A DNA stretch of 64,000 nucleotides. Source: Phellopilus nigrolimitatus. Lineage: Eukaryota; Basidiomycota; Agaricomycetes; Hymenochaetales; Hymenochaetaceae. Positions 1 to 11,118 of this stretch are shown here, piece after piece. Position 1 is the stretch's first letter. Each line of letters begins with the position of its first letter. The stretch is taken from positions 124,001 to 188,000 of the forward strand of contig JAJOHG010000001.1 of assembly GCA_021029095.1 (NCBI GenBank), given 5' to 3'. Made by a program: the position numbers and the translations under genes. Under the pieces are notes generated by a model. That model searched no databases, was not told where the DNA came from, and saw nothing but the letters and a program-made list of their open reading frames with translations.

Positions 1-84
1 AGTGTGATTTTGATGTCGGAAAAAAGCAAAAAGTAACGAACTCTCGTAAAATTTCTAAAACAAAACTTCTTCTATGTTTACATA

Positions 85-240
85 ACCCGTATACGACGTA
101 TCACCGTATACGGTCAGTATCGTATCAGTACCGTACCGTACATGCCCACGAAACCATAAAATACGTGACCGTATTGATACTGAACGTACCAGTATCCTGC
201 TTGCAAAAATACGTACGTATCAGTATACGGTACGTTGCGG
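85..240. repeat. GTATACGG/GTATCAGTA-rich repeat tract
   Basis: The tract is built from short, partly palindromic words such as GTATACGG, GTATCAGTA and CGTACCGTAC on both strands. It has no coding character. It probably is the edge of a decayed mobile element. The family cannot be named from the sequence alone. Confidence 0.4.
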
Positions 241-242
241 AG

Positions 243-595
243 CCCTAACTGCAGTATTTGGGAGTGGCTCTTCCTCCTATAACCACTGAAATATCATTCG
301 CTTTTGAACACTCTCATTGAAGAGCGCCCCTTATCTTGTCTGTTCTCCGGCTACGAGACCAATAAGAGTATTTCGGGCTTAATCCCGGTGCTTTTCGGTT
401 TACCGACAGAAATCACAACTCGTCCTTCCTCGGCATGACTGACCTTGAAGACTACCTATATGCAAGAGCAGCTGATTAAGGTGGCTCGCTCGACTTACAA
501 TGGATATACCACCAAAACCTTCGACAGCGCTGGCGATGTAAACCCCGAAATACATTTCGCGAACGAAACTGCAGAGGACATGATGCGCGTTTCTT
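243..595 (+). repeat. Dispersed repeat fragment, inverted relative to 56127-56270
   Basis: Bases about 243-390 match the reverse complement of about 56127-56270 over most of their length, including GGCTCTTCCTCCTATAA, CGCTTTTGAACACT, AAGAGCGCCCCTTAT and CTCCGGCTACGAGACCAATAA. In both copies the reading frames are interrupted, so this looks like a relic of a repeated gene or element. Downstream, 461-595 carries a short frame of about 45 codons ending in a stop near 597, which I do not recognise. No intact gene is supported. Confidence 0.55.
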
Positions 596-769
596 AAAGC
601 ACCTTGAGCAGCTGTCCTGAATTACATACCTCCTCACTTTAGACCATTGCATGTATTCATGATTCCTAATTCGCTGTAATTACAATTGATATAGCATGAT
701 ATGTCTTCGTCGAATGTTTGTCGTATCGTGCCGATTCCGGCTTTTGCCAGAATCTTGCTCGAACGCACG

Positions 770-1408
770 ATGTCCTCAGCTTTTTACCGTATTCTGACTA
801 CTCAGTGCTTGCGCTTTAGCACTAGTGCTCGTCCCCTTACATTTCGAACAACTAGACTACCAGGCTTTCGCCCCAAAGTATCAACTTTTACGCAAAAGCG
901 CGACATGTCGTTATCAGTCGTGTCCACTGAAAGTTTGTGGCTTCATATGTACTCTTGAATTCGGAGCAAGTTTATACAGCGCTAAACTGCAGATGCCCCG
1001 GGTGCTGTCGGGCCCTACTCACAAGCCATCAAGGCCGGCAACCTCATCTTCGCCTCCGGTTGCATCCCGCTCGACCCCGTGTCCAAGAAGGTTGTTGACG
1101 GCGAGATCGAGGCGCAGGCGAAGCAGGCGCTCGCCAACCTCAAAGCAGTCGTCGAGGCCAGTGGCAGCACGGTCGACAAGATTGCTAAAACTACGGTGCG
1201 CTATCTGCAATGCTCTTTGAGAATTGAACACTTCATTGTGTCTCCGTCTGTACAGGTCTTCCTCCAGAACATGGGCGACTTTCAGCGCATGAACGCCGTC
1301 TACGCCGAGTTCTTCGGCTCACACAAGCCCGCGCGCTCAGCCGTCGAGGTCGCCAAGCTCCCGCTCGGCGTGCTCTTCGAGATCGAATGCATTGCTCTCC
1401 TCGAGTAA
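770..1408 (+). CDS. MMF1: RidA/YjgF/Mmf1-family enamine/imine deaminase, mitochondrial form
   Basis: RidA proteins hydrolyse reactive enamine/imine intermediates such as 2-aminoacrylate and protect PLP enzymes; yeast Mmf1 is the mitochondrial member. Exons 770-932, 993-1195 and 1256-1408 join in frame to 172 aa. The core reads GPYSQAIKAG, then an ASGCIPLD segment, and ends with KPARSAVEVAKLPLG and a conserved FEIECIA strand, with the family Arg in PARS. The first 45 residues are rich in Arg, Ser and Thr with almost no acidic residues, as expected for a mitochondrial presequence. An internal ATG at 905 would give a 127-aa core without it, so dual targeting is possible. Intron donors are GTTTGT and GTGCGC. 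A paralogue follows directly at 1737. Confidence 0.85.
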
Positions 1409-1736
1409 CCTCGTACACATAAATGGTTGCCGGATGGGAATGCGTGGAATACGGAGAAGAATGACATGCGGATATTATTGAATGTATGATTAACACATGA
1501 AAATTCAAAATGCTTTGACGACCTTACTCACACCGGCGCGTCCTACACGCTGCTATTGACCGCGCCCGGACCGACAATCATTTTTCTGCACGTGTTCGAA
1601 CCTCTATCGCACATCTCAATTCGCAATGATACCGAGATGATCTGCAAATGTAATACCTCCAGCTTTCTCATCCCTGATCTTCATCTGTGCGAACGCTTTC
1701 AACCCGACCCATCTCATCGCTCCGCTAGCATATACG

Positions 1737-2243
1737 ATGCCGCTCTCTACCGTCCTCACCGAAAGTGAGTGCTCTCGTTCAGCCGCGAGTACAGCACGAG
1801 ATACCGAAGACAACATCGTTCCTAGATGCACCCATCCCGAACGCCCCGTACTCGCAGGCGATGAAGGCGGGTAACCTTGTGTTCGTGTCCGGCTGCGTGC
1901 CCATGGACAAGGAGACAATGACGATCAAGGCACAGGGCATCGAGGCACAGGCGCTGCAGGCACTCACGAACCTCAAAGCAATCGTTGAGGGCAGTGGCAG
2001 CTCGCTCGACAAGATTGTCAAAACCACCGTACGCGTTGCGATTTACGACACCGGAAGGGACTCGTAAGTTGACTTGAATTGTGTTTTCAGGTTTTCATCA
2101 AGAACATGGACGAGTTCGCAAAGATGAACGTCGTGTATGCCGATTTTTTTAATGGACACAAACCTGCCCGCTCGTGCGTCGAAGTCGCACGTCTGCCTTT
2201 GGATGTGTTGTTTGAGATCGAGTGTGTCGCGATACTGGAGTAG
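1737..2243 (+). CDS. RidA/YjgF-family enamine/imine deaminase, short (cytosolic-type) paralogue
   Basis: Exons 1737-1764, 1826-2028 and 2091-2243 join to 127 aa. The exon lengths (28, 203, 153 nt) equal those of the neighbouring copy counted from its internal ATG at 905, so the two genes are a tandem duplication with conserved intron positions. The protein begins [10 protein letters not shown], continues [11 protein letters not shown], and ends with [15 protein letters not shown] and [10 protein letters not shown]. It lacks a presequence, so a cytosolic RidA (yeast Hmf1-like) role is inferred. The frame is open upstream of 1826 only because intron 1 happens to lack stops; the ATG at 1737 with a GTGAGT donor is the better start. 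The 3' end faces the proteasome gene, 165 bp away. Confidence 0.85.
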
Positions 2244-2408
2244 GTGATGGGTAGGCAAGGGCAATTGGTGAGCGCAAAAAAGAATTAACGATTGTATACG
2301 ACCATTGCTTGACGTCCTGTTTGGATGGTGGAAGGATGGTGGAAGAATGACGCGTAGACACAGAAAAATCTAGACGCAAAGGAAAATACTATGATAGAAT
2401 TACCAAAA

Positions 2409-3571
2409 TTACATTTGCTCAATGACTGCTTTGAGTGCTACCTCATCAAGGATCTCGAATCCTTTCTCCTTCGTAACCTAGAATACAGCTTCAGTACCTC
2501 TTTTCTTCGAAAAGGCAATGAAGACCGACCTGCGCTAGCTGCACGTTGTGCTGGTCTAGCTTTTCCTCCATTACCTGTTTCAAGGTCTTTAGTGTTAATG
2601 TCTGCGCCTCGACCAGCGTCATTTGCTGTAAGGCAATTGACGCATGTAAACAATGTTATGGACATTCAAGCAACAGATTTGGCCAACCTTATGCCATTTA
2701 TCCTGTAGCTCACTCTGTGCAGCCTCTGAACCCGATCCTATGGCTTTAGCATCATACCGCATGAAAGTACCTGATGGGTCAGTGTGGAATCTACAAGCAC
2801 CCAAAATGTAAGAACAAGGCATAGGAAGACATGCGATCGCGGCAGCATATTCACAATTGTGGACCGTTTTCATCAATCCCTGCAATAAGAAGCGCAACAC
2901 CAAACGGCCGACTCTACGGCGTGCAGGAGGCTTAGTTGAAATGCTTCTCACAAGCTTACCCAATAATTAGAACGTACCATCATGGCGTCCTCATCGTGCA
3001 CGCTCTCCCCAAAGCGCAGCGCGAGGTCGCATACTGCTTGCGTCACACTCTCTACGCGGATCGGCTCGTCGTAAGTAAAGGCGTGGTTTTGTGAGGTGAC
3101 ACGGGCGTGGTCGATCATCGTGCGGGCGTCGGCGGTGAGACCGGACATCGCGCATCCGAGATGTGAGTCAATTTCCATTATCTTCTCGATGGAGGCGGAC
3201 TCGAGGAGTGGCGATTGCACGCGCTTCTCGACGCCGAGGATGACTCCTTGTGGCGTACGGACACCCACAGTTGTCGAACCGAGCTACAGGTACGATGAGA
3301 TCGCGAAGTCAGCGTATTGGCCGATGAGGCGTCGCGTTGCGAAGTCTGTGCCTACTTTGATGGCCTCGATGGCATACTCGACTACTCGCACATTATCAGT
3401 GAGCAAACGAGAGGGTTTGTTGAAGACGTTACTCATACGCACCCTGAAAAAGACGACCTTCAGGCGAGAAAGTATTCACTCCTCGGTCTGTATACGTTGA
3501 CCAGTGTGAGGTATTCGATCTTGAGACCGGATGCAAAGCATCTTACCATATTCTGAACGAGTAAGGAACAT
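2409..3571 (-). CDS. PUP2: 20S proteasome subunit alpha type 5 (PSMA5/Pup2)
   Basis: Structural subunit of the outer alpha ring of the 20S proteasome. Eight exons separated by seven short introns rebuild about 243 aa: [19 protein letters not shown] at the start, the alpha-subunit signature [14 protein letters not shown], then LGSTTVGV, the [19 protein letters not shown] core, and the alpha-5 tail [16 protein letters not shown]. The start ATG (3569-3571) is followed after 25 nt by a GTAAGA intron. Intron 3 splits after AIEAIK at GTAGGC. All splice junctions keep frame and no residue of the family pattern is missing, so the gene looks functional. It converges with the RidA gene on its 3' side. 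Confidence 0.93.
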
Positions 3572-4094
3572 ATCGATGTATCGAGGGTCTGTTTGATTTT
3601 AATTTCAAAGGAGGAGAGGAGAAGACAGCAGTGGTTACGAATGCTCGTCGACAGTTAACTGCCATGGACGCGCGTCGCGTCGGTGCTTTCACGTGCAGTG
3701 CTTATGTACGCATCTCCCAGCCACATTCGCTTCACTGTAACTTCGATTGAAGCGATAAATTTTCCTCATTCTCGACATTTGTCCTAAGATACGTACAAAG
3801 ATAGGTGTTATAAAGCATCTAGGTATATTACGAATTAACATCGAGAGTATATATCATGTTTCCAGCGTCATCGAGCGTGTACATCAAATGCATGGCGGGC
3901 AACATGTGGTTTGCACTGCTCGACAACGGGCCTGGGGCCTGATGGAACCATGTTCTTATCACGGGAAGTTATAGACTTAAGTGCAGCGGTTTGTGATGCT
4001 AATGAGTGCGGCCAGAGCTACATAGACAGCCACTCCGGTACAAACTTAGTCAAAAGCAATCATTCATTGCAAGACCAGAATAAATCCTGCATAT

Positions 4095-5200
4095 TCACTC
4101 GAAAAAAAACGAATACAAGACAATAAGGAATAAAAGACAACAGGGAATGAGAAACACCATGAAGCACACCACAAAAAAGTATGCTACGACAGTTGACGGG
4201 ATCCACGTCTGCATTTTGTTTTCCGCTCTGTGTTGGAATGTGGAAATATTCAGTAGCGGTTCATAAACACCCAGTGTAATAAGAAACTGAATGCACTGTG
4301 ATCAAATCAGGACATTTAAATATAAGTTAATACAACATATTCAGTACCTGTGGTCCACGGATCTTACATAGGATGTCAGTTACGTTGTCTTCCAGAAATG
4401 ATGAGCCTACTTACGGACACTTCAGTATAAGGCTCTTAGGCGTTCATATGCAAAGCAGATGGATTTATATACCTGAAGTTGAAATTGGTTTCCATGCAAT
4501 AATCCTCAAACCCATCCCGGGCATCCAGCACTCCGAGAACGGGGTGCGGCTGAAGCTCCCACTCCACGAACATTCACGGCAACCCGATGACCAAACTAGC
4601 GAATACGGTGGGGGAACATTGCGGCATGTACATACACTGCACAATTTGCTAAAAAAAAGTGGCAAGTCGACTTGGAAGCACGGCACAAAACCGTGCTCTT
4701 CCATTGACCTGTGCCGCTTCAGCACGACTTGAATTGAAGCCTCAGTGCTTCCCATACACCACAGAATCAATCTCGGAAATCGGAAAGTCGCCAAGTGCTG
4801 AAATAAATTGAGCAACGTACACCCTGTTCTCCAGCGCGTGAGCACGAGTGGACATTGGATGAAGCAGGTGTTAGCTGAGCACCTTCTCTATCACCTCGAA
4901 ACCCCGATTACAGTCCACAACGACCAAACCAACCGAAATACATCTACACATCTTCTCGACATTGTGAAGCGATGTGCAGATGGACTCAGAACGCTTCGCA
5001 TTTAACCCCATATTGAAATGTTCCAAGTGACTTTTGCGGCCGGCCGAGCGTATGGATAAGGAATGCAGCGACAGAGTACAGGTTTCCGGGCGCGTAGGCC
5101 TCCTGAATCCGACCGTGTGTTGATCGTCTCAAACGGCTCGATGATAAACGACCACAAATAGAGACACCTTGGAGCGGATGCCAATCAAGCCGCAAGGTGA
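4095..5200 (-). pseudogene. Relic of an unrecognised small membrane protein gene, copy 1
   Basis: Not recognised. Three copies of this sequence (here, about 8243-9360, about 11119-12296) conserve certain reading frames: a segment APRCLYLWSFIIEPF near 5170, a FLIHTLGRP segment near 5060, a segment starting MFVEWELQPHPVLGVLDARD at 4573, and a final hydrophobic stretch with CCLLFLIVLYSFFFE just before a stop at 4095-4097. The final part would form one transmembrane helix. In this copy the MFVEWELQ frame is stopped early (codon TAA after HMNA), and the segments lie in different frames. They could be spliced exons, but I could not join them, so a decayed gene is the more likely reading. Confidence 0.4.
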
Positions 5201-5300
5201 GTTTGCCAACAAGATTATCTGATGTAGATGTCTAGTTTGCCTATTCGTTATTCTGTACATGCTGAAGAGTAGCGAGACTTTGAGGCTCCGACTATAATAT

Positions 5301-6713
5301 TCAAACGGGTGTAAAATCTTCGACGGTCTCACAAAGCTCCTTGACGAGGCGTTTCTGGATGTCGGCACCCTTCTCGCTCTATAACATATAGTGATCAGTA
5401 TACAGAAAAAAGACGTCAGTGGATGGTCGTTACCCCAGAGTCCGCGATTGCTCTGGGAGATCCATGATAAGATAAGAGATATCAAAAGTTATGGTGAGCG
5501 CATACCTCATAACGATGTACTTTCGCCCAATCAGAACTTTGTCGGAGGCGTCACCAGTGACTTCGCCACCATGTATGGATAGGTCGGAAGTGTTTACTAT
5601 ACCACCCGCTTCCTGAGCAATGATCGTCCCTGCCTATATGCGTGTCAACACGAATGGCAGGAAACAGTACTAAGTATCTCAGCACTTACGCAAACATCCC
5701 AAGCACTTCGCGAGTGTCGCTTCATCCTCTTTCCAACTAACAATACGTAGTAGAAAACTCACTTGCAGCCAATTTCCCTGTTCGACAAATGTATCAAAAC
5801 GCACTCTTATATTCGATTTCTCACTATTGCTCACCAGTATATATCGAGCTGTCCGCTTGCTACGGTTGCGAAGTTCAGCGCCGCGCTTCCCGTTGAACGG
5901 AGCGAGTGTGCCATCTTCCCCCCTTCTATATGCTGCCCATCACCAGCGAGGCGCTGGAAAGTGTTCCCGCGCGCCTTCATCGGAGCTAAGCCACGATCCG
6001 AGCCCCACTCGATCCCAATGAGGGCTTGCGAGAGTGAGGGCAGAGGACGGGCAGGGGTCAGAGGCAATTTCAGGGGCGCACCGCCGGACTTGACAAGGTA
6101 CGAGCCCTGAGCCTCTGCACCATAGTACTTATAACGATTGCATGAGTGCGGTGGGGCATAGCGGAAGGTAGAAGAAACCAACCAGCCAGTCGAGAAATGG
6201 GTTGAAGATCACACCGACAACGGAGCGCTTCTGGTAGATCAGGCCGATAGAGATGCAGGCAAAAGGAAAGCCGTGCACAAAGTTCGTCGTTCCATCTGGC
6301 GAAGGCATTCGATGGACGAATCACGATAAAAGTAGAATCACACCAGACAAACCAATCGGATCGACACAGAAGGTAGGTCCGTCCGTAAGCTCAGGCAGCT
6401 TCCCCAGTGCGGCTGTCTCTTCCTCGCCAATACTACCGCATCTTCAGCTCACCCGGTGATAGCGATCTCTACGGACTCACAAGCTAAAACCAGGGTATGC
6501 CTGGCCGAGTTCTTTCTTAACTAGTTCTTCAACTCCCTTGTCGTACTGCGTAACGAGGTCCACAGAGTTCTTCTTCTCCTCGACTGCCTCTGCGGCTGAC
6601 CGGAGAATCGCATCGGATCCTTCAAGAATGAGCTTTCCCGCTTCGCGCGCAAGTTTGATGGAAACCCCGAGAATCTCTTTGAGCTTTTCGCTAGTCAAAT
6701 TATTCGACGCCAT
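5301..6713 (-). CDS. INM1: Inositol-1-monophosphatase, intact copy
   Basis: Mg-dependent hydrolysis of inositol monophosphate to myo-inositol, in the phosphoinositide and inositol cycle. About nine exons can be joined. Exon 1 (from 6713) opens [15 protein letters not shown]; then GEEET carries the metal-binding Glu; the signature [15 protein letters not shown] spans an intron placed inside the Asp codon of DGTTNF; then [16 protein letters not shown], the second metal motif WDVCAG, EAGGIV, and a tail [18 protein letters not shown] ending FTPV at the stop 5301-5303. One internal exon is only about 19 nt (RAIADSG). All catalytic residues of the family are present. A frameshifted copy lies at 12297-13195. 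Confidence 0.88.
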
Positions 6714-7319
6714 TCCTCAGTTACCAGAGATCGGTGCTGGATAACTAACGCTAAACTCCACGCGTATGCACTCCAATCCGATCACGTGAAATATTACGTG
6801 TTGTTTACTACAGACGATTGCGCATCAAACTTCATACTCACTAGCAGGACATATGTAAGATGTAGAAGTGAAGGCAAATCACAGAACTCATCACTCATAC
6901 CTTATATTCGAGCTGAACAAATTCCATTGCATGACAGCACCGCTGTTTTGAGCCACATACTTGACTAAATTCGTAAAACGCAACGCAACGTGTAAATCAC
7001 CAGCGGTCAGCTGGCTGGTAAGACTTTGTCTGAGAGAAAATAAAACCCGTTACATCTGCTGTAACTTACAACCCGATGGCGAGAATCGACGATACGAACT
7101 ATAAGCCGACTTGCAGTGGCGTCGAGTAAAATTGACTTCTCGCGGTGAAGGCCGAGATGGTTCTTCGATGACTGGGCCATCCATGACACGCCAACTGAAA
7201 GCTCTCCAAACTAGGCTTTCGTCGCGATCAAATGCTCTCGTCAGATCATCGGCGGCCAGCCACAACCTCACCAAAATCAAAAAAGGATAACTATTTTAAA
7301 CCGTACGCATACATTACCT
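6714..7319. other. IMPase upstream spacer, duplicated at 13196-13720
   Basis: No gene is seen. Blocks such as ATCACGTGAAA, GACGATTGCGC and a TTCTGAGCCACA-like stretch recur in the same order upstream of the second IMPase copy. The CACGTG E-box-like palindrome sits about 70 bp upstream of the IMPase start in both copies and may be a promoter element. Confidence 0.5.
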
Positions 7320-8101
7320 TTACAACAAAAGCATTTCAAAATTTGTCAGCATTTTACCGGTCTTCATGACAAATAAGGCGCTCTCTGGAGAGACGGGCGC
7401 CCGGATCTCCCCCGCAGGCGATGCGCACGCCCGACGCCCGCGCGAGCACGAACTCCGCCTGCTCGCGCGACCAGGTATCCGCGGGCGCGCGGCCGAGCGT
7501 GTAGTACGCGCCGAGCGTCGGCACCCACGTGGTCCCGCGCTGCGCCATGTGCGCGAAGAGCGCGCCGTCGGCGACCCCGGGCCCGTGCTCGACGCTGTCA
7601 ACGCCGAGGTCGTCGAGCGCACGGACGGCCTGCGAAGTGGATGCATGGGCGGCGACCTTCGCGCCACCCTGGCGGGCGGTGTCGATCAGCGCTCGTCGGG
7701 TTGGAAGGTGGCGATGTTAGCCTTGGACTGCCGCGCGGAAACGGCAGGGACGCGCGAGCGGTATCGGTAGTCTAATCAGATGTACAGGATAGGAGTTCAC
7801 TTGTCTCGTCATATTCTTGTAAAAAGGAGCTGCACCTGCATATATCTGCGCAGAATATAGAAACATTTCAGACAAATCGCAACATTGCTCTAGAGAACCA
7901 CTTAGCGGACCTTGATCCAGTCCGCCCCGGCCCCAATCTGCCTGCGGACAGCCTCCCTGCACTCGTCCACCCCATCGGCGACCTCGGCGCCCCTGATGCC
8001 CTGGACGCCTTCCTCATTAACGCGAAGATTCCCCTTCGGTCCTAAAACAAACATCCAGACCATCAGAGCTTGTACGCTCGCGGGAGAGGTTTCCAGGAAG
8101 A
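7320..8101 (-). pseudogene. Amidohydrolase relic, 3' half
   Basis: Homologous to the downstream exons of the intact amidohydrolase at 15743-17603. The strand reads a GNLRVNEEGVQGIRGAEVADG exon near 7900-8040, then MAQRGTTWVPTLGAYYTLGRAP and SGVRIACGGD. After GGDPG the sequence jumps straight to the C-terminal end (LFVMKTGKM), so a few hundred bases coding for the HGDNALE to EAAVSP region are deleted. The QIYAG exon is also degenerate. The copy has no 5' exons here and cannot encode an enzyme. Confidence 0.75.
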
Positions 8102-8242
8102 GCCATGTTCCTATCACCAGGAAGTTAAGCGCAGCGGTCTGTAATGCTGATGAGTGCGGCCAGAGCTACATAGACAGCCACTCCAATAAAACTGCAGCCA
8201 AAAGCAATCATTCATTACAAGACCAGAATAAGTCCTGCATAT

Positions 8243-9360
8243 TCACTCAGAAAAAAACAAAGACCACAAGATAACAAGGAATATAAAACAACAGGGTATG
8301 AAAAATATTATGAAGCATACCACCAAAATGTATGCTATGGTAGGTGAATCCAACGTCATGCTTTTGTTCTCCGCTTTGTGTTGGAATATGGAAATATTCA
8401 GTAGCGGTTCATAAACAGTGTAATAAGCAATCAAAGACGCTGTGATCAGAGATCAGTCATTCCACTGGCAATATAAGGCAATATAATATTCAGTACCTGT
8501 TCACCACGGGTCCTACATAGGATGTCAGCTACGTGGTCTACCAAAGATAATGCTTAGCCTACTTACGGACGCTTCAGTATAAGGCTCTGAGGCACTCGTA
8601 TACAAAGCAGATGGATTTATATATCTTAAAGTGAAATCAGCTTCCATGCAAGAATCGTCAAAACCAGCCCGGGTATCCAACACACCGAGGACGGGGTTCG
8701 ATTGGAGCTCCCACTCCACGAACATTCAAGAAATTCACGGCAACCCGATGACCAAGCTAGCGAATATGGTGGAAGAACCCTGCGGCAGCATGTAACTGCA
8801 CAATTCGTGGAAAGGACGAAAGTGGCAAGTCGACTTGGAAGCACGGCACAGAACCGTGCTCTTCCATTTGGCCCGTGCCGTATTCAGAACGATACGATGA
8901 CTGGAATTGAAGCCTCAATGCTTCCCATCCACCACCGAATCAATCTTGGACCATATGCTTAAAGAAACTAGGCAATGCGCACCCTGTTTTCCATGGATGA
9001 AGCAGGCATTAGCTGGGCACCTCCGCTATGATCTCGAAACCCCAATTGCAATATACAATAGCAAAACTAGACCAAAAAAAAAATCAAAAAATCTATACAT
9101 ATTCTCGATATTGCGAAGCGATGTGCAGATGGACTCGGAAAGTTTCGCATTTAAAACCATACTGAGGTTCTAAGTGACTTTTGCGGCTGGCTGAGCGTAT
9201 GGATAAGAAAAGCGGCGGTTGGCATACAGATTTCCAGGCGTGAGTGCCTCCTGAGTCCGACCATATATTGGTGATCTTGAACGGCTTGATGATAAACGAC
9301 CACAGATAGAGATGCCTTGGGGCGGATTAACTGATCAAGCCGCGAAGTGCCAATTTGCCA
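8243..9360 (-). pseudogene. Relic of an unrecognised small membrane protein gene, copy 2
   Basis: Second copy of the family seen at 4095-5200. It has the LYLWSFIIKPFK segment near 9290, an MFVEWELQSNPVLGVLDTRA segment of 66 codons starting at 8725, and a C-terminal stretch PCCFIFLVILWSLFFSE ending at a stop at 8243-8245. The MFVEWELQ frame is longer and cleaner here than in copy 1. After the stop, a second hydrophobic frame (VAVYVALAALISIT, about 8140-8185) is conserved in all three copies, which hints at a further exon. Function unknown. Confidence 0.4.
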
Positions 9361-9689
9361 GCGTGGTCGGTACGGGAAACATGGCCAAGTTCTATGACGT
9401 AGAAATAACAGGCCTTACTAAGGCAGCCATGGGCAGTTAGCTGGTCGCAATAGTGAAGGGGAAAGAACGAGAAGACAGCATCGCGGGCAAGAAAGTCTTA
9501 GAGTACAGTGGAAAAATTAAGAGTAAACAAGAGGAAAATAAAATCCATACTCGAATCCAGAAGACAATTACCGGCTGGTGATCGTGCAATATTTTATGAC
9601 ATTAACGAGCACGACCAAGTTATCCAAAGCATGTAAGACCTGACATCTTATTATGCATGTTTGAGAATGTAAATAAAAAAAGCTCCACA
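9361..9689. other. Non-coding stretch between relics
   Basis: AT-richer sequence with no supported frame. Position corresponds to where the IMPase copy is expected in the array but no IMPase sequence remains. Confidence 0.4.
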
Positions 9690-10440
9690 AACAAGCATAG
9701 CGCCATCAGCGACCTCGGTGCCACTGATGCCCTGGACGCCTTCGCAAAGCTTTCCCTTCGGTCCTTAAACAAGCATCAACAGAACATTCCGACTATCCGA
9801 GCTTGTATGCTCGCGGGAGCGGTTTTCAGGAAGACGCGGCCCACCGTAGCTCCCGGTCTGGACGACCGCCTTGTTCGCACAGAAATAGCGCGGCCCAGGC
9901 GCTATAGCACCCGCGCCCGCGAGGCACTTCGCAGCACGAGGTCCGCGTCTGCGGCGCCCTCCATAACTAGATCTCTGTGTTGAGACAAAGTAGAGATGAG
10001 AAGAACGTAAAGCGGCCGATGGATGGCTGAGAGTTGCCGGGGGGAGAGAAGGTTAGGCGTTGATTGCGTTTGCAGGAGTACGAGTGCGTCTTGGGGGAAA
10101 GCTGGCAGCAGGGTCGCACATGCTTGGCTGATAGCGCGCATCGTGCGCTCGACGAGGGGTTCGGTGGTCAGCTGGTCGTTCTAGGACGTCTCCGAGTACA
10201 GATGCAAGAACACTGCTATGCTGGGCCCGCAAAGTTTAAGATGCTTTAATGCAAAGACAAAGAGAGCGCTTCAGGAGACTGCAACACCTCGCAAAAGAGG
10301 GCGCGAAGCTCTCAGACCGAAAGCTAGGGAAACAAAGTATGCAAGGTGGTCAAAAAGAGAACGTGCGCGTCGACGACGTCGTTTGGAAGGATCGGCAGGT
10401 CGATCCGGGGTCGATCACCTCAGTTGGTCACTTCTGACGC
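9690..10440 (-). pseudogene. Amidohydrolase relic, 5' half
   Basis: Aligns by eye with 16620-17790 of the intact gene: GCCATCAGCGACCTCGG, TCGCGGGAGCG, GTAGCTCCCGGTC, GGTTAGGCG, then GTGCGCTCGACGAGGGG and the first-exon region with GTCGATCC. Exon sequences are punctuated by small indels, and the first-exon coding part is largely lost (only about 90 bases between the last recognisable exon and the flank). No open frame is left. Confidence 0.65.
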
Positions 10441-10895
10441 TCGAATGCCCTTGTTTATTCGAACAGCTGTAAATCTGGATCCACAGGAACGCTAGAACGA
10501 TACGACATGTTTCGCTATACTGGGCTGAGGAGCGCGAAAGCTGCAAGCGGGTGACCAAGAAATCTTTCTAAAAATACAGAAATGCCTACATACAGTACTC
10601 CAAGAAAGAAAATAAAAGAAATTCGTAGTGTGTGTATATACTTGTCGTATGTGAATGGATTGAATACGCAGAGAGAGTCGTAAGAAAAAGCGTTTTAAGG
10701 AAAATGCAATTATCTGCTCGTGTGTTAAAAAGAGGAGAGCGGAGCGCGCAGGAAGCGGTGGGCACGTATGGTATACATTTTCAGGCGCACCCCCAAAGAA
10801 ACAAGCTGAGATGGGAAAAGAAATTGACATAAAAGGACAACAAGAGACGGATGGGTTCAGCGAAGCGCAAATGGGATTTTGCAACTGAAGAACTT
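10441..10895. other. Duplicated 5' flank of the amidohydrolase gene
   Basis: Corresponds to about 18060-18700 upstream of the intact gene: the shared words include ATGCCTACATACA, TACTCCAAGAAA, GTGTGTATATAC and a GGAGAGCGGAGCGCG-like block. The long A-tracts of the intact flank are shorter here. No gene seen. Confidence 0.55.
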
Positions 10896-11118
10896 AGCGT
10901 CATCGAACGTATACATCAAATACATGGCGGGTAACATGTGATTGCTCAACAACAGGCCTGGGGTCTGATGGAGATCACAGGGAAGTTATAGACGTAAGTG
11001 CAGCGGTCTGTGATGCTAATGAGTGCGGCCAGAGTTACATAGACAGCTACTCCGGTAAAACTTGATCATCTCAGCGAAAAGCAATCATTCATTGCAAGAT
11101 TAAAAAAACCCTGCATAT

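Larger units (their letters stand above)
3864..8101 (-). repeat. Tandem duplication unit U1 (membrane-tail relic, IMPase, amidohydrolase 3' relic)
   Basis: The unit begins at AGCGTCATCGA (3864) and matches the unit beginning at 10896 nearly throughout: membrane-tail relic, inositol monophosphatase, about 500 bp of spacer, and the 3' end of an amidohydrolase. It stops at 8101, where homology to the amidohydrolase switches abruptly to the next membrane-tail copy. Confidence 0.7.
8102..10895 (-). repeat. Tandem duplication unit U2 (membrane-tail relic plus amidohydrolase 5' relic)
   Basis: At 8102 the sequence switches to the membrane-tail family, matching 3948 onward. The IMPase equivalent is missing. 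From about 9690 the 5' half and promoter flank of an amidohydrolase copy follow, up to 10895 where unit U3 begins. Bases about 9690-9830 overlap in content with 7980-8095, so the two amidohydrolase halves come from different copies and not from one gene split by an insertion. Confidence 0.6.
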
